Shown here piece after piece: positions 22,441 through 30,639 of a stretch of 36,345 bases of DNA. Origin of the DNA: Bacillota bacterium (lineage in GTDB: Bacteria; Bacillota; Bacilli; Lactobacillales; Aerococcaceae). The translations under genes were made by a program, and so were the position numbers. Location of the stretch: positions 1 to 36,345 of the forward strand of contig JAEZWY010000134.1 of the NCBI GenBank assembly GCA_023442905.1. Direction: 5' to 3'. Numbering within the stretch: position 1 is the first letter of the stretch; each line of letters begins with the position of its first letter. The notes below the pieces were generated by a model. The model saw only the letters and a list, made by a program, of their open reading frames with translations, was not told the DNA's origin and ran no database searches.

Positions 22441-25110
22441 ATGAATAAAAAAGATTTTCAATTAACGATAGCAGAAATACTCAAAAAATTTCAGGTTTCT
22501 TCAATTGAAGAAGGACTAGATGAAATACAGGCTAAAGAATTGTTAGATACATATGGTTATAACCAATTAACTGCAAATAAAACATCAAAATGGCGCATTT
22601 TACTACGTCAATTTCACAACACGATTATTTATATTTTGATGTTTTCTGCCTTCTTAACCCTGCTGATGGGGCATTATTCTGACGCCATCATTATTGGTAT
22701 TGTCGTCGTCGTCAATGCTTTGATCGGTTATTTTCAAGAAGCGAATGCTTCAGATGCTTTGGAAAGAATTAAAGAAATGTTATCGACTGAAGCGACAGTC
22801 TATCGAAACAGTGTCCGTCAAGATATACCCGCAAATCAACTTGTTCCTGGAGATATCGTTTTTCTTGAAGCTGGAGATAATGTTCCAGCGGATATCCGGA
22901 TTGTAGAAGCAGATAATTTACGGATACAGGAATCAGCTCTAACTGGGGAAACAGATTCTGTTGAAAAAGATATCGTATTGATTGAAGATGAAAATACACC
23001 CTTAGCTGAAAGGATTAATATGGCCTTCGCTTCAACCTCGGTTACTTCTGGTAGTGGGAAAGGGGTAGTTGTTGCCACTGCAACTTATACTGAAATTGGG
23101 AAAATTTCTGATGTTGTGAATGCAACCGAAAACCGCCAAACACCTCTAATGAAGGAAATTGATGGTCTTGGAAAAGGGATAACTTATGTGATAATGGCGG
23201 TTGCGATTGGCTTATTTGTTTTAAGCTTAATTCAACAAACTTATGCTATTTCTGTATTAACTCTTGCAGTCGTTACGATGATAGTTGGTTCAATTCCAGA
23301 GGGACTACCAGCAACAACTTCAGTTGTACTTGCTATGGGAGTGAGCGATATGGCAAAGAATAAAAATACTATTATTAAGACTTTGCCAGCGGTTGAAACG
23401 TTAGGTTCCGTTGATGTTATTGCGACAGATAAGACTGGTACGCTAACTAAAAACGAAATGACCGTAAAAGATATTGTCCTAGCCAATCAGACCTTTGAAG
23501 TTACAGGAGATGGCTATGCACCAGAAGGACAAATTAAAGCTAATACGCCCTTAACTACAAACCATCAGCAAATTCTACAGCAATTTCTTGAGGCTGGTTA
23601 TGAAGCTAACGATACCGTCTTGGTTAAAGAGAACAATCGTTGGTCCATTAACGGTGAACCAACAGATGGTTCATTTTTAACCCTATATCATAAAGCAATT
23701 GCTTACCCAGAAAAACCTGAGTATGAAGAACTAGACATGTTACCATTCGATTCAGATAATCGTTATATGGCGAAATTAGTAATGAATCAAGAAAAAGATC
23801 ATATCCTATTTATTAAAGGATCACCCGATAAATTGTTTGAAATGGCCAAAAAATACAACTCAACTTTTGATCAAACATATTGGTCAAATCATGTTCGTCG
23901 ACTATCGAAAGAGGGGAAGCGGGTGGTTGCTGTAGGTTATCAAAACGTGACTGGAGATATTATAGATGAGCATGTCTTTGATCAAGGTATTCAGTTACTC
24001 GGACTAGCTGGTATCATCGATCCACCGAGAGAAGAAGTAATCGCTTCTTTAAAAGAAATGAATCAAGCAGGCGTTCAAGTTAAAATGATTACTGGAGACC
24101 ATCCCTTAACTGCTAAAGCTATTGGAGAAAAACTAGGCCTGGCTTCAGAAATTCATGCTGTAACTGGTGCTGAACTCGATCAGATGGACCGAACAACTTT
24201 CCAGGAAGCGGTGTTAAGTAACCAAGTATTTGCGCGAACGACCCCACAAAATAAATTAGATATTATAAAAGCTTTGCAAGCAAAAGGGAAAGTCACAGCA
24301 ATGACTGGGGACGGGGTTAATGACGCACCTGCCCTTAAGCGAGCCGATATTGGAGTAGCTATGGGTGTTAGTGGTACAGATGTGGCTAAAGACTCAGCTG
24401 ATATGATTTTAACCGATGATAACTTTGGTACGATGTCAGCGGCTATCCGTGAAGGTCGTCGTATTTACGATAACATTAAGAAGAGTATCCTATTTCTATT
24501 ACCAACATCCTTTGCGGAAGGTTTAATCATTGCCTTTACTATTATGATGCAAAAAGAACTACCGCTTCAAGCAACACAATTATTGTGGATTAATATGGTT
24601 TCTGCAATTACAATTCAGTTCGCCTTTATATTTGAACCTGCCGAACCTGGTATTATGAATCGATCACCACGTAAGACAGGTAATAAGTTAATGAGCCGAC
24701 ATGACGTTTGGCAGATGGCCTATGTATCAGTCTTAATGGCGGTGATTAGTTTAATTGCGCACGATTGGTTATTGGCCCAAGGTGTTAGCCAACCAGTTGC
24801 AAGTACAGTGATAGTAAATACAGTTGTATTGAGTAAAGTATTTTACCTGTTTAATATTCGTACTAGTCAGTCAGCATTTTCAAAGGCTAGTTTTACCAAT
24901 CCCAAAGCTTTCTGGATTATTGGTGTCATGATTATTTTACAAGTATTATTAACTTATGTACCTTTTATGCATACTGCTTTTTCAACAGCAGCTATTTCCA
25001 TTGTAGGGTGGTTGATAGCAATTGTTTCTGGGGTAATGATCTTGTTCATAACAGAGTTGGATAAATGGTTGCATAATAAACGCATTAAAAATGATAAACA
25101 TCAATCTTAA
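22441..25110 (+). CDS. P-type II cation-transporting ATPase (PacL/MgtA-like)
   Basis: Membrane ion pump of 889 residues. It has the N-terminal cation-ATPase domain, the actuator TGE loop (SALTGETDSVEKD), the TM4 motif IPEGLPATTS, the phosphorylation site DKTGTLT with Asp330, the KGSPD and MITGDHPLTAKAIG nucleotide-domain segments, the hinge MTGDGVNDAPALKRADIGVA, and C-terminal helices. Aligned by eye with SERCA, TM6 LLWINMVSAITIQ has Ala where SERCA has Asp800, and TM5 has Ser in place of Asn768, so it is unlikely to be a standard calcium pump; the ion is unknown. The ATG at 22441 has AAAAGGATG at good spacing and is preferred to the ATG at 22429, which lies within that site. Confidence 0.9.
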   Translation: MNKKDFQLTIAEILKKFQVSSIEEGLDEIQAKELLDTYGYNQLTANKTSKWRILLRQFHNTIIYILMFSAFLTLLMGHYSDAIIIGIVVVVNALIGYFQEANASDALERIKEMLSTEATVYRNSVRQDIPANQLVPGDIVFLEAGDNVPADIRIVEADNLRIQESALTGETDSVEKDIVLIEDENTPLAERINMAFASTSVTSGSGKGVVVATATYTEIGKISDVVNATENRQTPLMKEIDGLGKGITYVIMAVAIGLFVLSLIQQTYAISVLTLAVVTMIVGSIPEGLPATTSVVLAMGVSDMAKNKNTIIKTLPAVETLGSVDVIATDKTGTLTKNEMTVKDIVLANQTFEVTGDGYAPEGQIKANTPLTTNHQQILQQFLEAGYEANDTVLVKENNRWSINGEPTDGSFLTLYHKAIAYPEKPEYEELDMLPFDSDNRYMAKLVMNQEKDHILFIKGSPDKLFEMAKKYNSTFDQTYWSNHVRRLSKEGKRVVAVGYQNVTGDIIDEHVFDQGIQLLGLAGIIDPPREEVIASLKEMNQAGVQVKMITGDHPLTAKAIGEKLGLASEIHAVTGAELDQMDRTTFQEAVLSNQVFARTTPQNKLDIIKALQAKGKVTAMTGDGVNDAPALKRADIGVAMGVSGTDVAKDSADMILTDDNFGTMSAAIREGRRIYDNIKKSILFLLPTSFAEGLIIAFTIMMQKELPLQATQLLWINMVSAITIQFAFIFEPAEPGIMNRSPRKTGNKLMSRHDVWQMAYVSVLMAVISLIAHDWLLAQGVSQPVASTVIVNTVVLSKVFYLFNIRTSQSAFSKASFTNPKAFWIIGVMIILQVLLTYVPFMHTAFSTAAISIVGWLIAIVSGVMILFITELDKWLHNKRIKNDKHQS

Positions 25111-25114
25111 AATA

Positions 25115-25155
25115 AAAACTACTGCTTTCTCAGCTTGAGTAAGCAGTAGTTTTTT
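25115..25155. terminator. Bidirectional terminator between the P-type ATPase and lipoprotein genes
   Basis: AAAACTACTGCTT (25115-25127) pairs perfectly with AAGCAGTAGTTTT (25141-25153), with A runs on one side and T runs on the other, between convergent genes. Confidence 0.92.
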
Positions 25156-25171
25156 CCATATATAAATTTAT

Positions 25172-26104
25172 CTATTGATTTTCTTGTTCTTTTACATAGT
25201 TTTCATATACTTGATTGGCATCAATATTTTGTTCCCATACTGGTGTATACGTCGTGTCTACCGTTTTGGCAAATTCATCGGTTTCAGGTGACATATATGT
25301 ATTCACAACGGTTTGAAGGTTCGGGTCGTCTAATTCATCACCTCTGACGGCTATAGATAAGAAGTACTCGGGTGGTGTTTGCTCAGGGTCTTCTAAAGCA
25401 ATAGCATCATCAGCAGTTAACCCAGCATCTACAAAGTAAGAAGCTGATGAAACAGCTAAATCTAAATCAGCTAATGACCGTGGTAATTGAGCAGCTGGCA
25501 TATAAGTGAATTGGATATTTTTTGGATTATCAACGATATCTGCTTCAGTTGGGAAAGTTCCAGCATCATCGGCTAAAGTAATTAAACCACTGGCATCTAG
25601 AAAATTGAAAATATAGCCTATACTAACAGCATCATCATTTAAACCAATCTCAGCATTCTCAGGTATATCGTCAATACTTTTCACTGAATCATCACTAGCA
25701 AATAGCCCTAATAAAGAGGCGCGGGAGAATGCGATAGGACGAATATTACTATCTTGCTCTTGGTTAAAAGTATACATAAAAGGAATATATTGGAAATTAT
25801 TTAAGTCAATCTCGCCTTCGGCTAAAGCAGTATTAGCCGCGGTAAAATCGCTAAATAGTACAACATCTAGGTTGATATTGCTGCCATTTTCAGCTAAGCG
25901 GTCAGCAACAGATTCCCAAATATCTTCAGTAATAGAAGATACAACACCAACTTTTAAGTTGACTACTTCATCGTTAGTACTTGCTTCACTGGTTGTTTGG
26001 CTTGTACTAGCATCATCATTATTTGTACTTTCTGAACCGCTTGTCATACCACATGCTACTAGAAATGGTACCAATAAAACCCATAACAATTTACCAAATT
26101 TCAT
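25172..26104 (-). CDS. NlpA/MetQ family substrate-binding lipoprotein (orphan)
   Basis: Lipoprotein of 310 residues. The signal peptide ends in LVACG (lipobox), followed by a Ser/Thr/Asp-rich linker and an NlpA-family periplasmic-binding fold: LKVGVVSSITEDIWESVADRL, then GEIDLNNFQYIPFM, IGLNDDAVSIGYIFNFL and the DLDLAVSSASYFVDAGL segment. MetQ members bind methionine for the MetNI importer; others bind other amino acids or peptides. No metN or metI lies nearby, so it either shares a distant transporter or has another role. An AGGAGGC site precedes the ATG on this strand. The upstream minus-strand gene is 90 nt away with no clear terminator between them. Confidence 0.88.
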   Translation of the reverse strand: MKFGKLLWVLLVPFLVACGMTSGSESTNNDDASTSQTTSEASTNDEVVNLKVGVVSSITEDIWESVADRLAENGSNINLDVVLFSDFTAANTALAEGEIDLNNFQYIPFMYTFNQEQDSNIRPIAFSRASLLGLFASDDSVKSIDDIPENAEIGLNDDAVSIGYIFNFLDASGLITLADDAGTFPTEADIVDNPKNIQFTYMPAAQLPRSLADLDLAVSSASYFVDAGLTADDAIALEDPEQTPPEYFLSIAVRGDELDDPNLQTVVNTYMSPETDEFAKTVDTTYTPVWEQNIDANQVYENYVKEQENQ

Positions 26105-26194
26105 AAAAAAAGCCTCCTATAATCTGTTGTAGTTTAAATATAAATCTATTATACTCTAAACTAATAAACTATAAATAGAAAGCGATTTAAATAA

Positions 26195-26956
26195 CTAAAA
26201 ATTGTGGAACCAATCGAATATAGGTAACATGTTTGCATCTTCATTATCTGTCATCATTTCAGGATGCCACTGTATCCCTAATATATTATACGTTGATTTG
26301 TTCTTATCCACTTCGTAAGCTTCAATTACACCATCATTAGCCCAAGCTGTGGCCTTAAGCAATGGTGATAAGTCTTCTATTACTTGGTGGTGATAAGTAT
26401 TGATTAGCAATGTTTTAGGATTGTTAAAAAGATTACTAATGATTGAGCCTTTTTCTAATTGAATAGAGTGGTGAGGGAAGTGCATACGACTCCAATTCTG
26501 GATGTGCTGTACAGCATTTGCTTGACCGATGGGATACTCGCTTAGGTCTTGATAGACGGTACCATTCAATAAAATGTTAATCAACTGGAAACCGCGACAA
26601 ATAGCTAAGATTGGAATATTCTTCTTGGTTGCTGCTTCAAATAGCGCACGCTCCCATCGATCACGTGGCGGATAGACACTTTGCAACTTAGGAGAAGGTT
26701 CACGACCATATAATAGCGGGGAAACGTCTTGACCACCAGTAAATACTAAGCCATCTAGATTAGCAACGTATTGTTCTGCCAAGGCCAGGTCTTCTTGTAG
26801 TGGGATAATAATAGGAATATGGCCAGCCATGGTTAATGATTTACTATAACCATGCGGACTATAATCACGCATAAATTCATCCCAATCATGATCAAGCGCG
26901 TTGTGGTTCCCAGTAACGCCGATGATGCGTTTATAAGTGGATACTTTATTATTCAT
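26195..26956 (-). CDS. Gamma-glutamyl-gamma-aminobutyrate hydrolase family protein (peptidase C26)
   Basis: Class I glutamine-amidotransferase-like hydrolase of 253 residues, related to PuuD and to folate/ornithine gamma-glutamyl hydrolases. The nucleophile elbow AICRGFQLIN (Cys120) and the His231-Pro-Glu233 end of the catalytic triad (GIQWHPEM) are present, as is VFTGGQDVSPLLYG near residue 71. The frame extends upstream to a TTG at 26983, but that codon has no ribosome binding site and lies beside the -10 box; the ATG at 26956 is preceded by GGAG and gives a normal N-terminus. The substrate is unknown; there are no putrescine pathway genes next to it. Confidence 0.88.
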   Translation of the reverse strand: MNNKVSTYKRIIGVTGNHNALDHDWDEFMRDYSPHGYSKSLTMAGHIPIIIPLQEDLALAEQYVANLDGLVFTGGQDVSPLLYGREPSPKLQSVYPPRDRWERALFEAATKKNIPILAICRGFQLINILLNGTVYQDLSEYPIGQANAVQHIQNWSRMHFPHHSIQLEKGSIISNLFNNPKTLLINTYHHQVIEDLSPLLKATAWANDGVIEAYEVDKNKSTYNILGIQWHPEMMTDNEDANMLPIFDWFHNF

Positions 26957-26986
26957 ACTGTCACTCCAAACTTTGATTTCCAACCT

Positions 26987-27017
26987 ATTATACCAACAAA
27001 TATAGGGGTAGGGTCAA
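26987..27017 (-). promoter_or_regulatory. Promoter of the C26 hydrolase gene
   Basis: On the minus strand TTGACC (27017-27012), a 19-nt spacer and TATAAT (26992-26987) with TG two bases before it form an extended -10 promoter about 30 nt before the ATG. Confidence 0.6.
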
Positions 27018-27085
27018 CTTAGACTACTTTTGCTAATTGATAGCTATAAAGAATTACAATTGATCGTTAATTTATGCTGAAAATT

Positions 27086-27136
27086 GAAGTCAGAAACTTC
27101 GATAATTGCAATCCTGAATGGTATATTTATTGCAAT
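27086..27136 (+). promoter_or_regulatory. Promoter and candidate operators of the iron-ADH gene
   Basis: Two copies of the palindrome ATTGCAAT (27105-27112 and 27129-27136, 24 nt apart) flank an extended -10 element TGGTATATT (27119-27127). Just upstream is an inverted repeat GAAGT-CAGAA-ACTTC (27086-27100). The arrangement suggests a repressor site overlapping the promoter. Confidence 0.45.
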
Positions 27137-27161
27137 ATGTTAAAGAAAGAGGGAATCAAAG

Positions 27162-28232
27162 ATGAGTCTATCCGTTAATTTACCCAGTTTCACAATAGGA
27201 CCGGATGCCTATCAAGAAATCAAAAAATATGCAGGCTTTATTGGTGAAAAAGTTGCCATCATAGGTGGTAAAACTGCCTTAGAGAAAAGTTTACCACGTC
27301 TACAACCGGCGATTGAAGGGAGTGGGTTAACGATTACAGCGATTGAATGGTATGGTGGTGAAGCGTCGTATAGTAATATCGACCGTCTAGTAAGTTTAGA
27401 TCAAGTTCAGGCAGCAGATATGATTTTTGCGGTAGGTGGAGGCCGCGCCATTGATACAGGAAAAACAGTAGCTGATAAACTTGCTAAACCAGTCTTTACT
27501 TTTCCAACAATCGCTTCAAACTGTGCGCCAACATCAGCTGTATGTGTCTTATACCATGATAATCACGAATCTGCTGGTTCTTACCGTCTTGATGCGCCAG
27601 CAGTACACTCGTTTGCGGATTCAACTATTATCGCAGAAGCACCTGAGAAGTATATTTGGGCCGGTATTGGAGATGCGATTTCTAAGGAAGTTGAAGCTTC
27701 ATTTTCAGCCAAAGGTAGAGAATTGGCCTACAAAAATACGATAGGTGTCCATATCGTACAAGGAACTAATCAACGTATCATGAAAAATGGTTTAGCTGCT
27801 CTTGAAGCGGCTAAGGCTCATAAAGAATCTCCAGCAATTGATAATATTTTATTTGAAATTCTTGGGACTACCTCATATACATCAGTCCTGGTAGATCACG
27901 ACTACAATGGTCATTTTGCACATTCATTCTACTACGGTGTAACAGTATTACCTCAAGGTGAAAATCATTTGCATGGGGAAATAGTTTCTTATGGGGTATT
28001 AATTGTCTTACAATTAGCTAAACAATTTGATCAACTAAAAGAGCTTCGTGACTTTATGATCTCTGTTGGCTTGCCAACTTCGTTAAAATCATTAAGCATT
28101 GAAAGTGACGAAGATTTAAAGGTAGTTTTAGATAAGGCTTTTACCTTAGACCATATTGAAACCTCTCCTTTCCCTATTGACCGCGAGATGGTGGAAGAAG
28201 CTATTAGAGAAGTAGAAAAATTAAACGCATAG
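27162..28232 (+). CDS. Iron-containing alcohol dehydrogenase family enzyme (GldA/YbdH-like)
   Basis: NAD(P)-dependent metal alcohol dehydrogenase of 356 residues from the glycerol dehydrogenase branch. The nucleotide site AVGGGRAIDTGKTVADKL is near residues 89-107, followed by FPTIASNCAPTSAVCVLY. Candidate metal ligands are Asp in AGIGDAISK, His in GHFAHSFYYG and His in NHLHGEIVSYG. It looks closer to E. coli YbdH (hydroxycarboxylate dehydrogenase) than to GldA in my memory, because of the AHSFYYGVTVLP stretch, but the substrate cannot be fixed. An AGAGGGA site precedes the ATG. It is monocistronic, with its own promoter and terminator. Confidence 0.87.
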   Translation: MSLSVNLPSFTIGPDAYQEIKKYAGFIGEKVAIIGGKTALEKSLPRLQPAIEGSGLTITAIEWYGGEASYSNIDRLVSLDQVQAADMIFAVGGGRAIDTGKTVADKLAKPVFTFPTIASNCAPTSAVCVLYHDNHESAGSYRLDAPAVHSFADSTIIAEAPEKYIWAGIGDAISKEVEASFSAKGRELAYKNTIGVHIVQGTNQRIMKNGLAALEAAKAHKESPAIDNILFEILGTTSYTSVLVDHDYNGHFAHSFYYGVTVLPQGENHLHGEIVSYGVLIVLQLAKQFDQLKELRDFMISVGLPTSLKSLSIESDEDLKVVLDKAFTLDHIETSPFPIDREMVEEAIREVEKLNA

Positions 28233-28249
28233 AGATTGAATATGATTTG

Positions 28250-28283
28250 AAAGGGGATGAGGTAATTTACCGCATCCCTTTAT
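28250..28283 (+). terminator. Intrinsic terminator after the iron-ADH gene
   Basis: AAAGGGGATG (28250-28259) pairs with GCATCCCTTT (28272-28281), with inner GGTAA/TTACC pairing, one bulge and one mismatch, then a short AT-rich tail. Confidence 0.8.
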
Positions 28284-28318
28284 TGATAATTGGGTTGGAA
28301 CATTAAGTGAAATATATT

Positions 28319-28411
28319 TTGCCGTGGTTGTAAGAATCATGATAAAATGAGGGTGATAGAGGCGGTTTACATAGGAACAGTCTTTTATATCTAGCAAAAA
28401 AGTGATACAAT
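28319..28411 (+). promoter_or_regulatory. Two possible promoters upstream of argS
   Basis: The 389-nt gap before argS holds TTGCCG (28319-28324), 18 nt and TAAAAT (28343-28348) with TG at 28340-28341, and a second extended -10 TGATACAAT (28403-28411). The transcripts would carry leaders of roughly 200-270 nt. I find no T-box sequence (AGGGTGGNACCGCG) between here and the gene. Confidence 0.5.
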
Positions 28412-28559
28412 AGATGAATTGTAAAGCAGTTTTTACAAAATGCCTAATTCTTAGTGATAGGTAATTAATTTATGTGCTGATTGAATTTAATTAAAACGTA
28501 GGAATCACCTTAAGATACGTGGATTCATGAAGCAAGCTTAAATATATAAATGAAAATAG

Positions 28560-28604
28560 AAGACAAGTTAGCATCTGACTAAGTTGATGATTTGTCTTAT
28601 TTTT
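28560..28604 (+). terminator. Terminator-like hairpin immediately before the argS ribosome binding site
   Basis: AAGACAA (28560-28566) pairs with TTGTCTT (28592-28598), with an inner CATC/GATG stem, followed by ATTTTT (28599-28604). The GAGAGGAG ribosome binding site of argS begins right after. It is AT-rich and may be a regulated attenuator or the end of a small leader RNA. Confidence 0.5.
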
Positions 28605-28621
28605 CGAGAGGAGAACACTTA

Positions 28622-30322
28622 ATGGACTTAAAAAATCAAGTAGCTCAAGTCATCAAGTCGAGTATTGAAACAGATCTGACTTTAGACCAAATTCAAAATC
28701 TACTAGAAGTACCAAAACATGAGGGACATGGGGATATCGCTTTTCCGTGTTTCGTCTTTGCGAAAGAATTACGTAAAGCACCACAAGCAATTGCACAAGA
28801 CTTGTCGACGCAAATGACAGGTGACATTGTTGATCATGTTGAAGCAGTTGGACCATATATCAACTTTTTCCTTAATCAAACATTGGTAACCCAAGCTATC
28901 CTGACAGAAATATATGAAGCGGGTAATCACTATGGTGAACTAGCAATCGGTCATGGAGAAAATATTACGATTGATATGTCTAGTCCAAATATTGCTAAAC
29001 CAATGTCAATGGGGCACTTACGTTCAACTGTTATTGGTAATGCTATTGCCAATATCACTACTAAAGTTGGCTTTAATCCGGTACGAATTAACCACTTAGG
29101 TGATTGGGGTACACAATTCGGTAAACTGATTGTAGGTTATAAAAAATGGGGTTCAGAAGAAGCTGTTCGCCAAAATCCAATCAAAGAATTATTAAAATAT
29201 TATGTTAAATTCCATGAAGAAGCTGAACAAGATGAAAGTCTTGAGGATGAAGGACGTCTATGGTTTAAAAAATTAGAAGACGGCGATCCAGAAGCCTTTG
29301 AATTATGGAAATGGTTTAAAGATGAGTCTTTAAAAGAATTCCAACGTGTATATGATATTTTGGGTATTCAATTTGATTCATATAATGGAGAAGCTTTTTA
29401 CTCTGATAAAATGCCGGCTGTTATTGAGGAATTAGATGAAAAAGGTTTGTTAAAGGTAGACCGTGGTGCAACTATCGTTGATTTAGAGGCTTATAATTTA
29501 AACCCTGCTTTAATTAAAAAGTCTGATGGGGCTACTTTATATATCACCCGTGATTTAGCAACAGCCTTATACCGTAAAGATACATACAATTTTGATCAAT
29601 CACTTTATGTTGTAGGGAATGAACAAAGTAATCATTTCAAACAATTAAAAGCAGTCTTAGAATTAATGGGCTATGATTGGGCAGCTAATATTAATCACAT
29701 TCCATTTGGCTTAATTACACAAAATGGTAAAAAGTTATCTACACGTAAAGGTAATGTTGTTTTATTAGAAGATGTATTAAATGATGCTATCGACTTAGCG
29801 TTCAAGCAAATCAATGAGAAAAACCCTGATTTAGAAAATAAAGAAGAGGTTGCACATCAAGTTGGTGTGGGTGCTGTTATTTTCCATGACCTTAAAAATG
29901 ATCGCCTAAATAGTTTTGATTTTAATTTAGAAGAAGTTGTGCAATTCGAAGGGGAAACTGGTCCGTATGTTCAATATGCGAATGCACGTGCCCACTCAAT
30001 CTTGCGTAAAGGAAACTTTGATCCTGCTAAAATTTCGCAAATGTCCAACTTCAATTTAGATAGCGATGAAGCTTTCCAGGTATTGAAAGAATTGAACCGT
30101 TATCCAGATATTGTAGCTAGCGCATATGAAAAATATGAACCATCTGTTGTTGCTAAGTACTTATTAGCTTTATCTCAACAATTCAATAAATATTACGCAC
30201 ACACACGTATTTTAACTGAAGATGACCAGTTACAATCGCGTTTAGCGTTAGTTTATGCACTAACAAAAGTATTAGAGTCTGGTTTAGCTATTCTTGGTGT
30301 ACAAGCGCCAAATCAAATGTAG
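28622..30322 (+). CDS. argS: Arginyl-tRNA synthetase
   Basis: Class I aminoacyl-tRNA synthetase that charges tRNA-Arg. An N-terminal Add-1 domain is followed by the HIGH-type motif in SPNIAKPMSMGHLRST (SMGH at residues 129-132, a form seen in Gram-positive ArgRS), the catalytic Rossmann fold, the KMSKS-type loop GKKLSTRKGN, and the C-terminal DALR anticodon-binding domain (EETGPYVQYA is its entry; ALTKVLESGLAILGV its end). The length of 566 is usual. The frame extends ten codons upstream to 28592, through the terminator-like hairpin; the ATG at 28622 follows AGAGGAG and is preferred. Confidence 0.97.
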   Translation: MDLKNQVAQVIKSSIETDLTLDQIQNLLEVPKHEGHGDIAFPCFVFAKELRKAPQAIAQDLSTQMTGDIVDHVEAVGPYINFFLNQTLVTQAILTEIYEAGNHYGELAIGHGENITIDMSSPNIAKPMSMGHLRSTVIGNAIANITTKVGFNPVRINHLGDWGTQFGKLIVGYKKWGSEEAVRQNPIKELLKYYVKFHEEAEQDESLEDEGRLWFKKLEDGDPEAFELWKWFKDESLKEFQRVYDILGIQFDSYNGEAFYSDKMPAVIEELDEKGLLKVDRGATIVDLEAYNLNPALIKKSDGATLYITRDLATALYRKDTYNFDQSLYVVGNEQSNHFKQLKAVLELMGYDWAANINHIPFGLITQNGKKLSTRKGNVVLLEDVLNDAIDLAFKQINEKNPDLENKEEVAHQVGVGAVIFHDLKNDRLNSFDFNLEEVVQFEGETGPYVQYANARAHSILRKGNFDPAKISQMSNFNLDSDEAFQVLKELNRYPDIVASAYEKYEPSVVAKYLLALSQQFNKYYAHTRILTEDDQLQSRLALVYALTKVLESGLAILGVQAPNQM

Positions 30323-30370
30323 TGGTTGAACATAAAATTTAAATAGAATTAAACAAAAGATGTTTTAATT

Positions 30371-30402
30371 AGAGAAGGGAAATGGTTTCCTTTCTCTTTT
30401 TA
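30371..30402 (+). terminator. Intrinsic terminator after argS
   Basis: AGAGAAGGGAAA (30371-30382) pairs with TTTCCTTTCTCT (30386-30397) with one G-T pair and a three-base loop, followed by a T run. Confidence 0.85.
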
Positions 30403-30465
30403 TTTACTTATAATTTATATTTTATAGAGAATTCTCATCCTTCTTTAAAAAAACTTAAAAAAATA

Positions 30466-30493
30466 TTGACTTTAATTGTCTAAGTCCTATAAA
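30466..30493 (+). promoter_or_regulatory. Promoter of the uracil permease gene
   Basis: TTGACT (30466-30471), a 16-nt spacer and TATAAA (30488-30493). It starts a leader of about 140 nt that contains an attenuator-like terminator. Confidence 0.7.
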
Positions 30494-30504
30494 ATAGTAA
30501 AAGC

Positions 30505-30599
30505 ATAAAATCCTGTGAAATGTTGAGAGGGGACTCGAGATGTGATCACATAATAACAATTGTGTTCTTAGGTCAATTTGCGAATGGCCTTATTTTTTT
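30505..30599 (+). promoter_or_regulatory. Candidate PyrR-type attenuator in the uracil permease leader
   Basis: The leader holds ATCCTGTGA (30510-30518) followed by GAGAGGGGACTC (30524-30535), resembling the conserved loop and stem of PyrR-binding RNA hairpins. A perfect palindrome ATGTGATCACAT (30540-30551) comes next, then a terminator hairpin: TTAGGTC (30568-30574) against GGCCTTA (30586-30592) and seven T. With a uracil permease downstream, UMP-dependent attenuation by PyrR is the natural reading, but the antiterminator pairing was not worked out. Confidence 0.5.
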
Positions 30600-30639
30600 G
30601 GAAAAATAAAGAAAAACAAATTTGAGGGAGATGTGAGTT

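Noticed and set aside
28345..28370. AGGGTGATAGAGGCGG, resembling a T-box sequence upstream of argS
   Set aside because: It lacks the conserved ACCGCG part, lies upstream of the second promoter and is not followed by an antiterminator/terminator pair at the right distance.
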